A stretch of 21,224 nucleotides of DNA from GCA-002282575 sp964606405. Lineage in GTDB: Bacteria > Pseudomonadota > Gammaproteobacteria > Thiomicrospirales > Thiomicrospiraceae. Positions 15,052-21,224 of this stretch are shown piece by piece. The notes beneath the pieces were generated by a model. The model saw only the letters and a list, made by a program, of their open reading frames with translations, did no database searches and was not told the origin of the DNA. The DNA lies in NCBI GenBank assembly GCA_964606405.1, contig CAZSGH010000044.1:1-21224 (forward strand), written 5' to 3'. Position numbers and translations under genes: made by a program. How positions within the stretch are numbered: the stretch's first letter is position 1; each line of letters begins with the position of its first letter.

Positions 15052-17952
15052 TTATACACTCAAACGAATAACCGCCATAAAATGACGAGCTTGCCCAAAA
15101 GTAATTTCAGAAAGAGACATTTCAATTGGAATTCGTGTTCCATTTTTATGTACTCCCACCAAATTTCTATTTTGACCGATAATATGCGGTGATTCTTGTT
15201 CTAAATATCGAGAAATAAACTGAGGATGCTGTTCACTAATTGGTTCTGGACTTAACATCGAGACATTATGCAAATATACCTCTTCTGATCGATAACCAAA
15301 TAAGTGTTCTGCGGCATTATTAAAAATAATGATGTTACCTTCCTGATTAGCGACAATAACGGCAACAGGTAGTTGCAACAAGCTCAGCAGTGCCAAACGC
15401 TCCGTATTTGTATTTTTATTGGCATCGTATTCGCTTTGATGACAAATTTCTGTAAAAAACAGTGTAGCACCCGAAATAATCTGTTGTTCATTTTTATTAA
15501 CAGATAAGGTCAAGCGATAGTCATGATGCTTAATTTGAGCCGTCAATGTTTTGCTATCTCCAGATTCTAAAACACGTAGTAAAGGTTCTCGCAAGTCAGG
15601 GAGTTGATTTGCAAAATCGAGAGAACCTAGAGATTGACCAATGTCACCAGCTCTAACCTTAAAGAGTTCTGCTGCTGCTGTTGAAAAGCGCGTGATGCGC
15701 AGGCGAGTATCGACAACAATTAACGGCGGCATCGAGAAATTGTGTAGAACACTTTCAATATCAGCATTGACTGTTGATACTTCTGATGACTTAATTTGTA
15801 GTTCTTCATTAACCGTCGATAATTCTTCGTTCGTGCTTTGAAGTTCTTCATTACTGGTTTCTAATTCTTCATTTGTACTCTGAAGTTCTTCATTAGCGGA
15901 CTGTAGCTCTTCATTGGTGCTTTGCAGTTCCTCATTACTGGTTTCAAGCTCCTCAATAGTCGTTTGTAAATGCTCTCGTGTGGCCTGCAACTCTTGCGCT
16001 AGTTCATTAACACGGACAGAATTAACGCCATCAACCCCTGTCGTTTGATGAACTAAATTAGGGTCTAAGGATTCGGCAACAAAACACACGCCATACATTG
16101 GTGCTTCATTAATTTGTATCGGTAAAGGCATGACGTGAACATTAACAAGCAGCAATCCTTCATCTAATGCCATCGTAATTTTAGGTCCGGATACAGAACC
16201 CTCTCTTTTTGCCTTGCTTAATAAAGAGCGAATATCGATTCGTAATTCTTCACGCGCAAGCAAAGCAAGGTTAACCTCCATCCTTCCATTGGTTGGTAAA
16301 GATACAAAGCGTCCTAAATCACCTTGTAACTGTAGAATATCGCCATTTTCATTAACGACGACACAAGCTGGAGTTAGATTTTCCTTGATAGCATGGTCTA
16401 ATCGTTCAGAGATACTAAGCAGAGCTTCCTCTTTGGTCGATGTTTTTCCAGCAGCAATATTGTCTTTTTTACCTAAGCTCGAACCAATAAATTCAACGGG
16501 ATAAGCTTTTGCAGTATTGAGCTTTCGATAAATTCTAAGTTTTTTATCTAATGCTTCAAATAAGTCAACAAATTGACCAACAGACTCAGACTTGCCTAAA
16601 AATAACAGTCCACCCTTACGCAAGACATAATGAAATAACGGAATAATTTTACGTTGTAGTGCAGAGTCAAAATAAATAAGAAGATTACGACAAGCAATTA
16701 AGTCAAGTTTAGAGAAAGGAGGGGAGCGAACCAAGTCCTGACGAGCAAATACAACACGTTCTCGAATACGCTTAACAACCGTAAAAACATCGTCTTTAGA
16801 CATGAAATAACGTTCTAGAATATCTGGCGGAACTTCACGCATTGCGTTTAATAAATAGACTCCCCGTCTTGCATGTGCGAGTGCATCAGTATCAATATCG
16901 GTTGCAAATATTTGATAGTGAATGTCTTTACCACTTTTTCCGATCAATTTATCGAGAAGTATTGCGATACTATATGGCTCCTCTCCTGTCGCGCATCCAG
17001 GAACCCAGATTCGGATGGTTTCAGTATCAGCCGTATACTCAATAAGTGATAACAAATGTGATTCTAAAGCTAAAAATGCTTCAATGTCTCTAAAGAAGTT
17101 TGTCACTGAAATGAGAATGTCTTTGTATAGCATCTCAGCTTCTTGTGAAGATGCCCTCAGAAAGAGCAGGTAGTCTTCTAAGCTTTCTATTTTATTGACA
17201 GTCATGCGACGTTGTAATCGTCGTTGTAGCGTGGCAATTTTATAGTGTGAGAAATCGGTATCTGTCTGTTCTAAAAGAATTTGAAAAATTTGCTCTAGCG
17301 TTGATTTAGAAACAATGTTTTTGAGTGGTAATCGTGCCGTTGGGTTTTTAGATAAAAGCGTTACTTCTTGTGCAATATCAACAGGAGACATGATTAAATC
17401 AACAAGCCCTGTTTCGATTGCAGCTCTTGGCATACCATTGTACTTTGCACTCTCTTCATCTTGACAAATAGTAATGCCGCCAGCTGCTTTAATGGCACGA
17501 ATGCCATGCGCGCCATCACTTCCTGTTCCAGACAAAATAACGCCTACCGCGCGTTCACCAGCCTCTTCAGCTAGAGATGATAAGAAAATATCAACCGATG
17601 GTTTTGGACCAATGTGAGAAACAGCTTCTAAGTGAAAACAACTATTAACAAAGGTAATGTTATGCCCTGGAGGGGTGACATAGATCACCCCTATTTGAGG
17701 CTTTGCACCATGCTGAACATCTTCTAACGTCAGTTCAGTGCCTCTGCTGAGTAGTTCTCTGAGTAAGCTGGCATGTTTGGGGTCCATGTGTTGTGCAATA
17801 ATGACACAAGCATCCAATGTTGCCCCTAGCCCCGTTACTAAAAGACGTAAGGCTTCTAATCCACCAGCAGATGCACCAATGCCGACAATAAGTCCATGAC
17901 TAAAAGATGTTTCTTTGACAGTTTCTTTTTGAGCGTTTTCTTCGTTTATCAT
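15052..17952 (-). CDS. CheB-CheR fusion with coiled coil and PAS domains
   Basis: A 966-residue multidomain signalling protein, cytoplasmic by sequence. The CheB methylesterase domain (about 20-200) has S28 (GASAGG), H55 (AQHMD) and D146 (GTGSDGAHG), the full triad. The CheR methyltransferase (about 213-480) has QRRLQRRM, the SAM motif VPGCATGEEPYSIA (317-330), FATDID (349-354) and IACRNLLIYF (419-428). A PAS-like region (about 512-628) comes next. A coiled coil (about 647-735) contains eight heptads of the NEELQST type (666-721). Two further PAS domains follow (about 735-838 and 850-966). There is no N-terminal receiver, no histidine kinase and no GGDEF at its end. The layout is a known CheB/CheR-PAS type. 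No receptor (MCP), CheA or CheW gene is in the window, so its methylation target is unknown. The ribosome site is poor. Confidence 0.92.
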   Translation of the reverse strand: MINEENAQKETVKETSFSHGLIVGIGASAGGLEALRLLVTGLGATLDACVIIAQHMDPKHASLLRELLSRGTELTLEDVQHGAKPQIGVIYVTPPGHNITFVNSCFHLEAVSHIGPKPSVDIFLSSLAEEAGERAVGVILSGTGSDGAHGIRAIKAAGGITICQDEESAKYNGMPRAAIETGLVDLIMSPVDIAQEVTLLSKNPTARLPLKNIVSKSTLEQIFQILLEQTDTDFSHYKIATLQRRLQRRMTVNKIESLEDYLLFLRASSQEAEMLYKDILISVTNFFRDIEAFLALESHLLSLIEYTADTETIRIWVPGCATGEEPYSIAILLDKLIGKSGKDIHYQIFATDIDTDALAHARRGVYLLNAMREVPPDILERYFMSKDDVFTVVKRIRERVVFARQDLVRSPPFSKLDLIACRNLLIYFDSALQRKIIPLFHYVLRKGGLLFLGKSESVGQFVDLFEALDKKLRIYRKLNTAKAYPVEFIGSSLGKKDNIAAGKTSTKEEALLSISERLDHAIKENLTPACVVVNENGDILQLQGDLGRFVSLPTNGRMEVNLALLAREELRIDIRSLLSKAKREGSVSGPKITMALDEGLLLVNVHVMPLPIQINEAPMYGVCFVAESLDPNLVHQTTGVDGVNSVRVNELAQELQATREHLQTTIEELETSNEELQSTNEELQSANEELQSTNEELETSNEELQSTNEELSTVNEELQIKSSEVSTVNADIESVLHNFSMPPLIVVDTRLRITRFSTAAAELFKVRAGDIGQSLGSLDFANQLPDLREPLLRVLESGDSKTLTAQIKHHDYRLTLSVNKNEQQIISGATLFFTEICHQSEYDANKNTNTERLALLSLLQLPVAVIVANQEGNIIIFNNAAEHLFGYRSEEVYLHNVSMLSPEPISEQHPQFISRYLEQESPHIIGQNRNLVGVHKNGTRIPIEMSLSEITFGQARHFMAVIRLSV
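15790..15957 (-). repeat. Eight 21-nt tandem repeats encoding coiled-coil heptads
   Basis: Inside the CheB-CheR gene, codons 666-721 spell heptads IEELETS, NEELQST, NEELQSA, NEELQST, NEELETS, NEELQST, NEELSTV and NEELQIK. The DNA repeats with a 21-nt period (recurring TTCTTCATT on the plus strand) but with silent drift between units. The heptad coil between CheR and PAS is common in this family; whether the copy number varies is unknown. Confidence 0.85.
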
Positions 17953-18049
17953 TTTTACGCTTAAATTTTAAATAAAAAGTTATACTAGAACCGAAATTTA
18001 GCAGCAGTCTATCATAAGCCTAGTGTTGGGCTATAGTCTTGCCATAACG

Positions 18050-18110
18050 GTTGTTACTAAGTTGTTACCGATGGTTTTAATGGCTTAATAGGTAATAAAA
18101 CGGTAACAAC
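18050..18110. promoter_or_regulatory. Predicted operator: GTTGTTAC repeats between cheB-cheR and its regulator
   Basis: GTTGTTAC occurs on the plus strand at 18050-18057 and 18061-18068, exactly 11 bp apart. Its complement GTAACAAC occurs at 18103-18110, with the related GTAATAAA at 18092-18099, again 11 bp apart. The two pairs face each other, and GTTGTTACCG (18061-18070) and CGGTAACAAC (18101-18110) form a perfect 10-bp inverted repeat. A fourth exact copy, GTAACAAC (18189-18196), ends 3 nt before the regulator ATG. Direct repeats one helical turn apart are what OmpR-family proteins typically bind. A candidate -10 for cheB-cheR is TATAAC on the minus strand (17984-17979). No clear promoter for the regulator was found elsewhere in 17953-18199. 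Confidence 0.6.
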
Positions 18111-18199
18111 AAAGCCATTTTCCCTTCTGTTTTGGTTCGGGCGCGTTAGAATTAGCATTTAAAAGTTTCGCAAAAATAGAAAAAGACAGTAACAACATT

Positions 18200-18883
18200 A
18201 TGAATCGAATCCTTGTCGTTGACTTTGATCCGTTAACGCATAGCCTTTTTTGTGCTATGTTACGCGATCATGCCTATGAAGTGTTTTGTGTTAGCAGCAT
18301 CGCTGAGGCTATTCTTGTATTTAAAGACTTTCTACCTAGGGTAGTTATTCTGGAGCGAGAATTGCCGGATGGTAGTGGACTAGCCTTGGGTAAGCATTTT
18401 TATGATACGAGTGCTGTGGGCGTCATTATTTTGACAAAAAATAATAGTGATGATGCTCGTCTTGCTGGATTGCGCTATGGCATCGATCTTTATTTATCTA
18501 AAGAAATCAGTGACCAAGAAATAGTGTGCCATATCAATAACCTAATTAGAAGGGTTCCTCAGATATCAATCTATCAGTCACCATGGTTTTGTTCTGCTGA
18601 CCATTCTTCTTTAACGACACCCAATGGACTTATTGTTGCTCTGACGCCGACAGAGGCTGTTATTATGTGTTTGTTTTCTAAAAAATCTGGCGGAACATTA
18701 ACACGAGATGATTTTGCGGTCGCCTTACAAAAAACAACCGTATCAGGGTTTGATAAAAATCTTAAGGTTATCATTAATCGCTTAAGACAAAAAACGCTAG
18801 AAAAAACAGCAATTGAGCTGCCGTTAATCAGTGTTCGTAACATAGGTTACCGCTTTAATGCGACTTTATCTTCTTTTAACTGA
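18200..18883 (+). CDS. OmpR-type response regulator with degenerate receiver
   Basis: A 227-residue DNA-binding regulator. The receiver domain (about 1-115) keeps the switch residues T79 (IILTKNN) and K101 (YLSKEIS) and aromatic Y98. The normal phospho-acceptor Asp, expected before xxLPDGSG, is Glu (E52 in ILERELPDGSG), and the second acidic-pocket position is Phe (VVDFDP, F9). The winged helix (about 128-222) shows LTPTEAVIM, GGTLTRDDF, NLKVIINRLRQKT and LISVRNIGYRF, as in PhoB/OmpR. No histidine kinase is adjacent. It is divergent from the cheB-cheR gene across 247 bp holding repeated 11-bp-phased sites, so it probably controls that unit and itself. The start codon has no good ribosome site; the sequence before it is a copy of the putative operator. 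The family call is firm; phosphorylation-independent action is inferred. Confidence 0.9.
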   Translation: MNRILVVDFDPLTHSLFCAMLRDHAYEVFCVSSIAEAILVFKDFLPRVVILERELPDGSGLALGKHFYDTSAVGVIILTKNNSDDARLAGLRYGIDLYLSKEISDQEIVCHINNLIRRVPQISIYQSPWFCSADHSSLTTPNGLIVALTPTEAVIMCLFSKKSGGTLTRDDFAVALQKTTVSGFDKNLKVIINRLRQKTLEKTAIELPLISVRNIGYRFNATLSSFN

Positions 18884-18893
18884 CCGAATAGGT

Positions 18894-18923
18894 TTAACTT
18901 ACCGATTCTAATCGTGTTAAAAT
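18894..18923 (+). promoter_or_regulatory. Candidate aroA promoter with extended -10
   Basis: TGTTAAAAT (18915-18923) gives an extended -10 (TGn then TAAAAT), with TTAACT (18894-18899) as a weak -35 at 18-bp spacing. It lies 60 bp before the aroA ATG. A separate promoter would be needed here, because the signalling cassette separates aroA from tyrA. Confidence 0.35.
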
Positions 18924-18982
18924 CCCCGTCAATTAGCACCTTGTGCATTCTTTTTTCCTATTCATCTCACGGAGAATGACAG

Positions 18983-20320
18983 ATGAGTCACGGCCCGAAT
19001 ATTCGTTACATTGTTAAAGCTGGCGGAGTCTTGTCAGGTTCGGCACGCGTTGCAGGGGATAAGTCCATGTCGCATCGTAGTATTATGCTGGGTGCATTGG
19101 CAAATGGTACAACACATGTAACGGGTTTTTTAGAAGGAGAGGACAGTCTTAATACGCTGAAAGCCTTTCGTGCGATGGGTGTTGCTATTACTGATCCGGA
19201 TCAGGGACGCGTTACCATTCATGGCGTTGGCTTGCGTGGATTAAAAGCACCGAATGCGCCATTAGATATGGGGAACTCGGGTACTGCGATGCGTTTGATG
19301 TGTGGTATTTTGGCTGGACAGTCTTTTGATAGTACGTTAATTGGCGACGCTTCATTGAGCAAGCGCCCCATGAAACGCGTAACGAATCCACTGGCATTGA
19401 TGGACGCTCAAGTCGATAGTCAAGGTGAAAAAGGGTTGCCACCTTTAGTGATTCATGGTGGTGCAGGGCTCAAAGGTATCGAATACGATTTGCCGATGGC
19501 ATCGGCTCAAGTTAAATCATGTGTGTTATTGGCAGGGCTTTATGCTGATGGTGTGACAACCGTAACTGAACCAGCACCAACGCGCGATCATACCGAACGC
19601 ATGTTGCGGGGGTTTGGCTATGAGGTTAAAACAGTTGGCAATAGCATGAGTCTGGTTGGTGGTGGCAAGCTAACTGCAACCGATATTGATGTACCAGCTG
19701 ATATTTCATCCGCGGCATTTTTTATGGTTGCAGCGACGATCGCGCCCAATTCAGACATTACCTTATTGCACGTCGGTATCAATCCGACACGCACGGGCGT
19801 GATTGATATTTTGCGCTTAATGGGTGCCGATATTAGCCTTAGTAATGAAAAAGAAGTCGGAGGGGAGCCTGTTGCAGATATTCGTATTCGTAGCGCACAA
19901 CTCAAAGGGATTGATATTCCTGAAGACTTAGTTCCTTTAGCGATTGATGAATTTCCTGTACTCTTCGTTGCTGCTGCCTGCGCACAAGGTCGCACGGTAT
20001 TAACGGGTGCTGAAGAGTTGCGTGTGAAAGAGTCAGATCGTATTGCTGTCATGGCTAATGCGCTTCAATCTATGGGTATTTCGGCTGTACCAACCGAAGA
20101 TGGCTGTATCATTGATGGTGGACAACTCACTGCACCAAGCTCACCGATTAACAGTCACGGAGATCATCGTATTGCGATGGCGAGTGCTGTTGCGGCATTG
20201 CGTGTTGATGCTGGCGAGGTACTGATTGATGACTGCGCTAACGTGAATACCTCTTTCCCAGGATTTGTGGAACTGTCTGCTCGTTTGGGATTGGCGATTT
20301 CACAGGAAATGCCTGCATGA
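18983..20320 (+). CDS. aroA: 3-phosphoshikimate 1-carboxyvinyltransferase (EPSP synthase)
   Basis: Joins shikimate 3-phosphate and PEP to give EPSP, the sixth shikimate-pathway step and the glyphosate target. It has 445 residues. Motifs visible: AGDKSMSHR with K27, EGEDSLNT (51-58), LDMGNSGTAMRL (94-105), GDASLSKRPM (121-130), MASAQVKSCVLLAGL, EPAPTRDHTERML, VKESDR and HGDHRIAMA. Its overall pattern is of the non-enteric type and resembles the tolerant Agrobacterium CP4 enzyme along much of its length. However, the position that is Ala in CP4 (GNAAT) is Gly100 here, as in sensitive enzymes. The ribosome site GGAG ends 8 nt before ATG 18983. A 142-bp gap with a hairpin and a repeat separates it from cmk. 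Confidence 0.98.
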   Translation: MSHGPNIRYIVKAGGVLSGSARVAGDKSMSHRSIMLGALANGTTHVTGFLEGEDSLNTLKAFRAMGVAITDPDQGRVTIHGVGLRGLKAPNAPLDMGNSGTAMRLMCGILAGQSFDSTLIGDASLSKRPMKRVTNPLALMDAQVDSQGEKGLPPLVIHGGAGLKGIEYDLPMASAQVKSCVLLAGLYADGVTTVTEPAPTRDHTERMLRGFGYEVKTVGNSMSLVGGGKLTATDIDVPADISSAAFFMVAATIAPNSDITLLHVGINPTRTGVIDILRLMGADISLSNEKEVGGEPVADIRIRSAQLKGIDIPEDLVPLAIDEFPVLFVAAACAQGRTVLTGAEELRVKESDRIAVMANALQSMGISAVPTEDGCIIDGGQLTAPSSPINSHGDHRIAMASAVAALRVDAGEVLIDDCANVNTSFPGFVELSARLGLAISQEMPA

Positions 20321-20322
20321 AT

Positions 20323-20355
20323 ATGTTAACAATCGCTTGCTGCGATTGTTAACAT
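20323..20355 (+). terminator. 14-bp perfect hairpin after aroA
   Basis: ATGTTAACAATCGC (20323-20336) and GCGATTGTTAACAT (20342-20355) are exact inverted repeats around a TTGCT loop, starting 2 nt after the aroA stop. A T-rich stretch (TTTCTTGTTTTTT) begins about 4 nt after the stem. It is a probable, possibly leaky, intrinsic terminator; the T-run is interrupted. Confidence 0.65.
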
Positions 20356-20363
20356 CTCATTTC

Positions 20364-20462
20364 TTGTTTTTTAGTTGGAGGAAGGGGATAAATTAATCTG
20401 CCATAGATTGTTTTATCAACCCCTTCCCCCAGACCCCTAACCCATAGTTTTTAGAGGTTTCT
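20364..20462 (+). repeat. Non-coding repeat element, copy before cmk
   Basis: Starts TTGTTTTTTAGTTGGAGGAA. It has arms GTTGGAGGAAGGGGATAAA (20374-20392) and TTTTATCAACCCCTTCCCCC (20411-20430), then AGACCCCTAACCCATAG and TTTTTAGAGG. It is homologous to the element before gyrA. Its right end supplies AGAGG (20453-20457), the ribosome site of cmk. No ORF lies within it. Confidence 0.6.
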
Positions 20463-21134
20463 GTGACTTTAACGGTTCCTGTTATTACGGTTGATGGACC
20501 CAGTGGCGTAGGCAAAGGAACCTTGTGCGCGCGTTTGTCGGCGCATTATGGTTTTCACTTTTTAGATAGTGGTGCTTTGTACCGCGTGCTGGGCTTGGCT
20601 GCCCATCAACAATCGCTTGCATTAGACAGTGATGCGCTGGTGAATTTGGCGCGTCATTTACCTGTACGTTTTGCACAGGGGCTTATTTGGCTAGAATCAC
20701 ATAATGTGACCGATAGTATTCGTACCGAAACGGTTGCTGCCTTAGCATCACAAGTGGCGGCGATTCCAGCGGTACGTGCTGCTTTATTGGCGTTTCAGCA
20801 GGATTATGCGCAGGCACCAGGATTGGTTGCCGATGGTCGAGATATGGGTACGGTGGTGTTTGCTGATGCGCCCGCTAAGCTGTTTTTAGAGGCAAGTGCG
20901 CATGTTCGTGCAGAACGTCGTGTAAAACAGTTGAAAAACCAAGGGTTAGATGCTAACATTGATCGGATAACTCAAGAGATTAAAGAACGGGACGATCGCG
21001 ACCGCAATCGTTCTGTTGCCCCCTTGATTGCGGCAGCGGATGCATTGGTTATTGATACCTCGCATTTGACTGCCGATGATGTATTCAACCAAGCAGTTGC
21101 TTGGATTGATAATCGGTTTACGGGCAGGAAGTAA
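20463..21134 (+). CDS. cmk: Cytidylate kinase
   Basis: Phosphorylates CMP and dCMP to the diphosphates with ATP. It has 223 residues, a usual length. The P-loop is DGPSGVGKGT (11-20, K18), followed by LDSGALYRVLGL, in which LDSGALYR is the CMP-binding start. VADGRDMGTVVFADA and the LID-type ERDDRDRNRSVAPL with its cluster of D and R residues complete the signature. The start is GTG at 20463, because AGAGG lies 5 nt before it and the P-loop spacing fits the family; no upstream ATG competes. It keeps its conserved place after aroA. rpsA would be expected next but is not reached by the window. Confidence 0.97.
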   Translation: MTLTVPVITVDGPSGVGKGTLCARLSAHYGFHFLDSGALYRVLGLAAHQQSLALDSDALVNLARHLPVRFAQGLIWLESHNVTDSIRTETVAALASQVAAIPAVRAALLAFQQDYAQAPGLVADGRDMGTVVFADAPAKLFLEASAHVRAERRVKQLKNQGLDANIDRITQEIKERDDRDRNRSVAPLIAAADALVIDTSHLTADDVFNQAVAWIDNRFTGRK

Positions 21135-21153
21135 ACCGTTTAATAAACCAGAC

Positions 21154-21198
21154 CCGTTGGTTATTCTCACTCCCGCAAGAATAATAACCAAACAACGG
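21154..21198. repeat. Imperfect inverted repeat downstream of cmk
   Basis: CCGTTGGTTATT (21154-21165) can pair with AATAACC...AACGG (21183-21198) with a 4-nt bulge. No T-run follows, so it is a weak terminator candidate. It could equally belong to the leader of the next gene. The last 26 bases contain GATATTGATATTGA and no start of a gene that I can support. Confidence 0.35.
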
Positions 21199-21224
21199 CT
21201 TGATATTGATATTGAGATTTATAC

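Noticed and set aside
15790..15957. CRISPR-like regular repeats
   Set aside because: The 21-nt units have no spacers, lie in frame inside the CheB-CheR gene, and encode coiled-coil heptads.
19618..20052. 144-codon minus-strand open frame inside aroA
   Set aside because: It is a shadow of a strongly conserved gene; the composition is low-complexity Ser/Ile/Thr with no family match.

Overview
The window reads as a piece of a chromosome from a non-enteric member of the Pseudomonadota. A gammaproteobacterium is most likely and a betaproteobacterium is possible; I cannot settle the genus. The reasons are the gene order gyrA-serC-pheA-hisC-tyrA-(...)-aroA-cmk, the nearby ubiG and MupP/Gph-type phosphatase genes, and the LPS genes kdsD, pagL and a two-domain hldE. 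Base composition is moderate by eye, and start codons include several GTGs. There are no tRNA or rRNA genes, CRISPR arrays, transposases or phage genes.

Layout. (1) Positions 1-2941 form an LPS block: kdsD (3' part cut off by the window edge) and pagL on the minus strand, then hldE on the plus strand. (2) Positions 2982-6502: a plus-strand SprA-like protein with an HExxH motif converges on a minus-strand run of lipoprotein, ubiG, mupP/gph and elyC/ydcF. (3) Positions 6764-13563: the plus-strand run gyrA, serC, pheA, hisC and tyrA, tightly packed (hisC and tyrA overlap by 4 bp). (4) Positions 13636-18883: a signalling cassette lies where aroA would be expected. It holds a PAS-PAS-GGDEF diguanylate cyclase and a 966-residue CheB-CheR-PAS-coiled-coil-PAS-PAS protein (minus strand), plus a divergent OmpR-type regulator (plus strand). 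(5) Positions 18983-21134: aroA and cmk, with rpsA expected just beyond the edge.

How the genes work together. kdsD (Kdo precursor), hldE (ADP-heptose) and pagL (lipid A deacylation) serve LPS. serC, pheA, hisC, tyrA and aroA are the shikimate/aromatic and aminotransferase steps usually found together in these bacteria. The MupP-like phosphatase and ElyC-like membrane protein point to envelope precursor recycling.

The most interesting part is the cassette between tyrA and aroA. Its regulator has Glu at the receiver phosphorylation site and Phe in the acidic pocket, so it looks like a phosphorylation-independent pseudo-receiver. The 247-bp divergent intergenic region carries four copies of the 8-mer GTTGTTAC in a symmetric arrangement: two 11-bp-phased pairs facing each other, and one copy at the regulator's start codon. 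I infer an autoregulated sensory unit leading to c-di-GMP. A second point of interest is a family of non-coding repeats: a ~100-bp element before gyrA and before cmk, a related palindrome before kdsD, and an inverted REP-like pair between ubiG and mupP.
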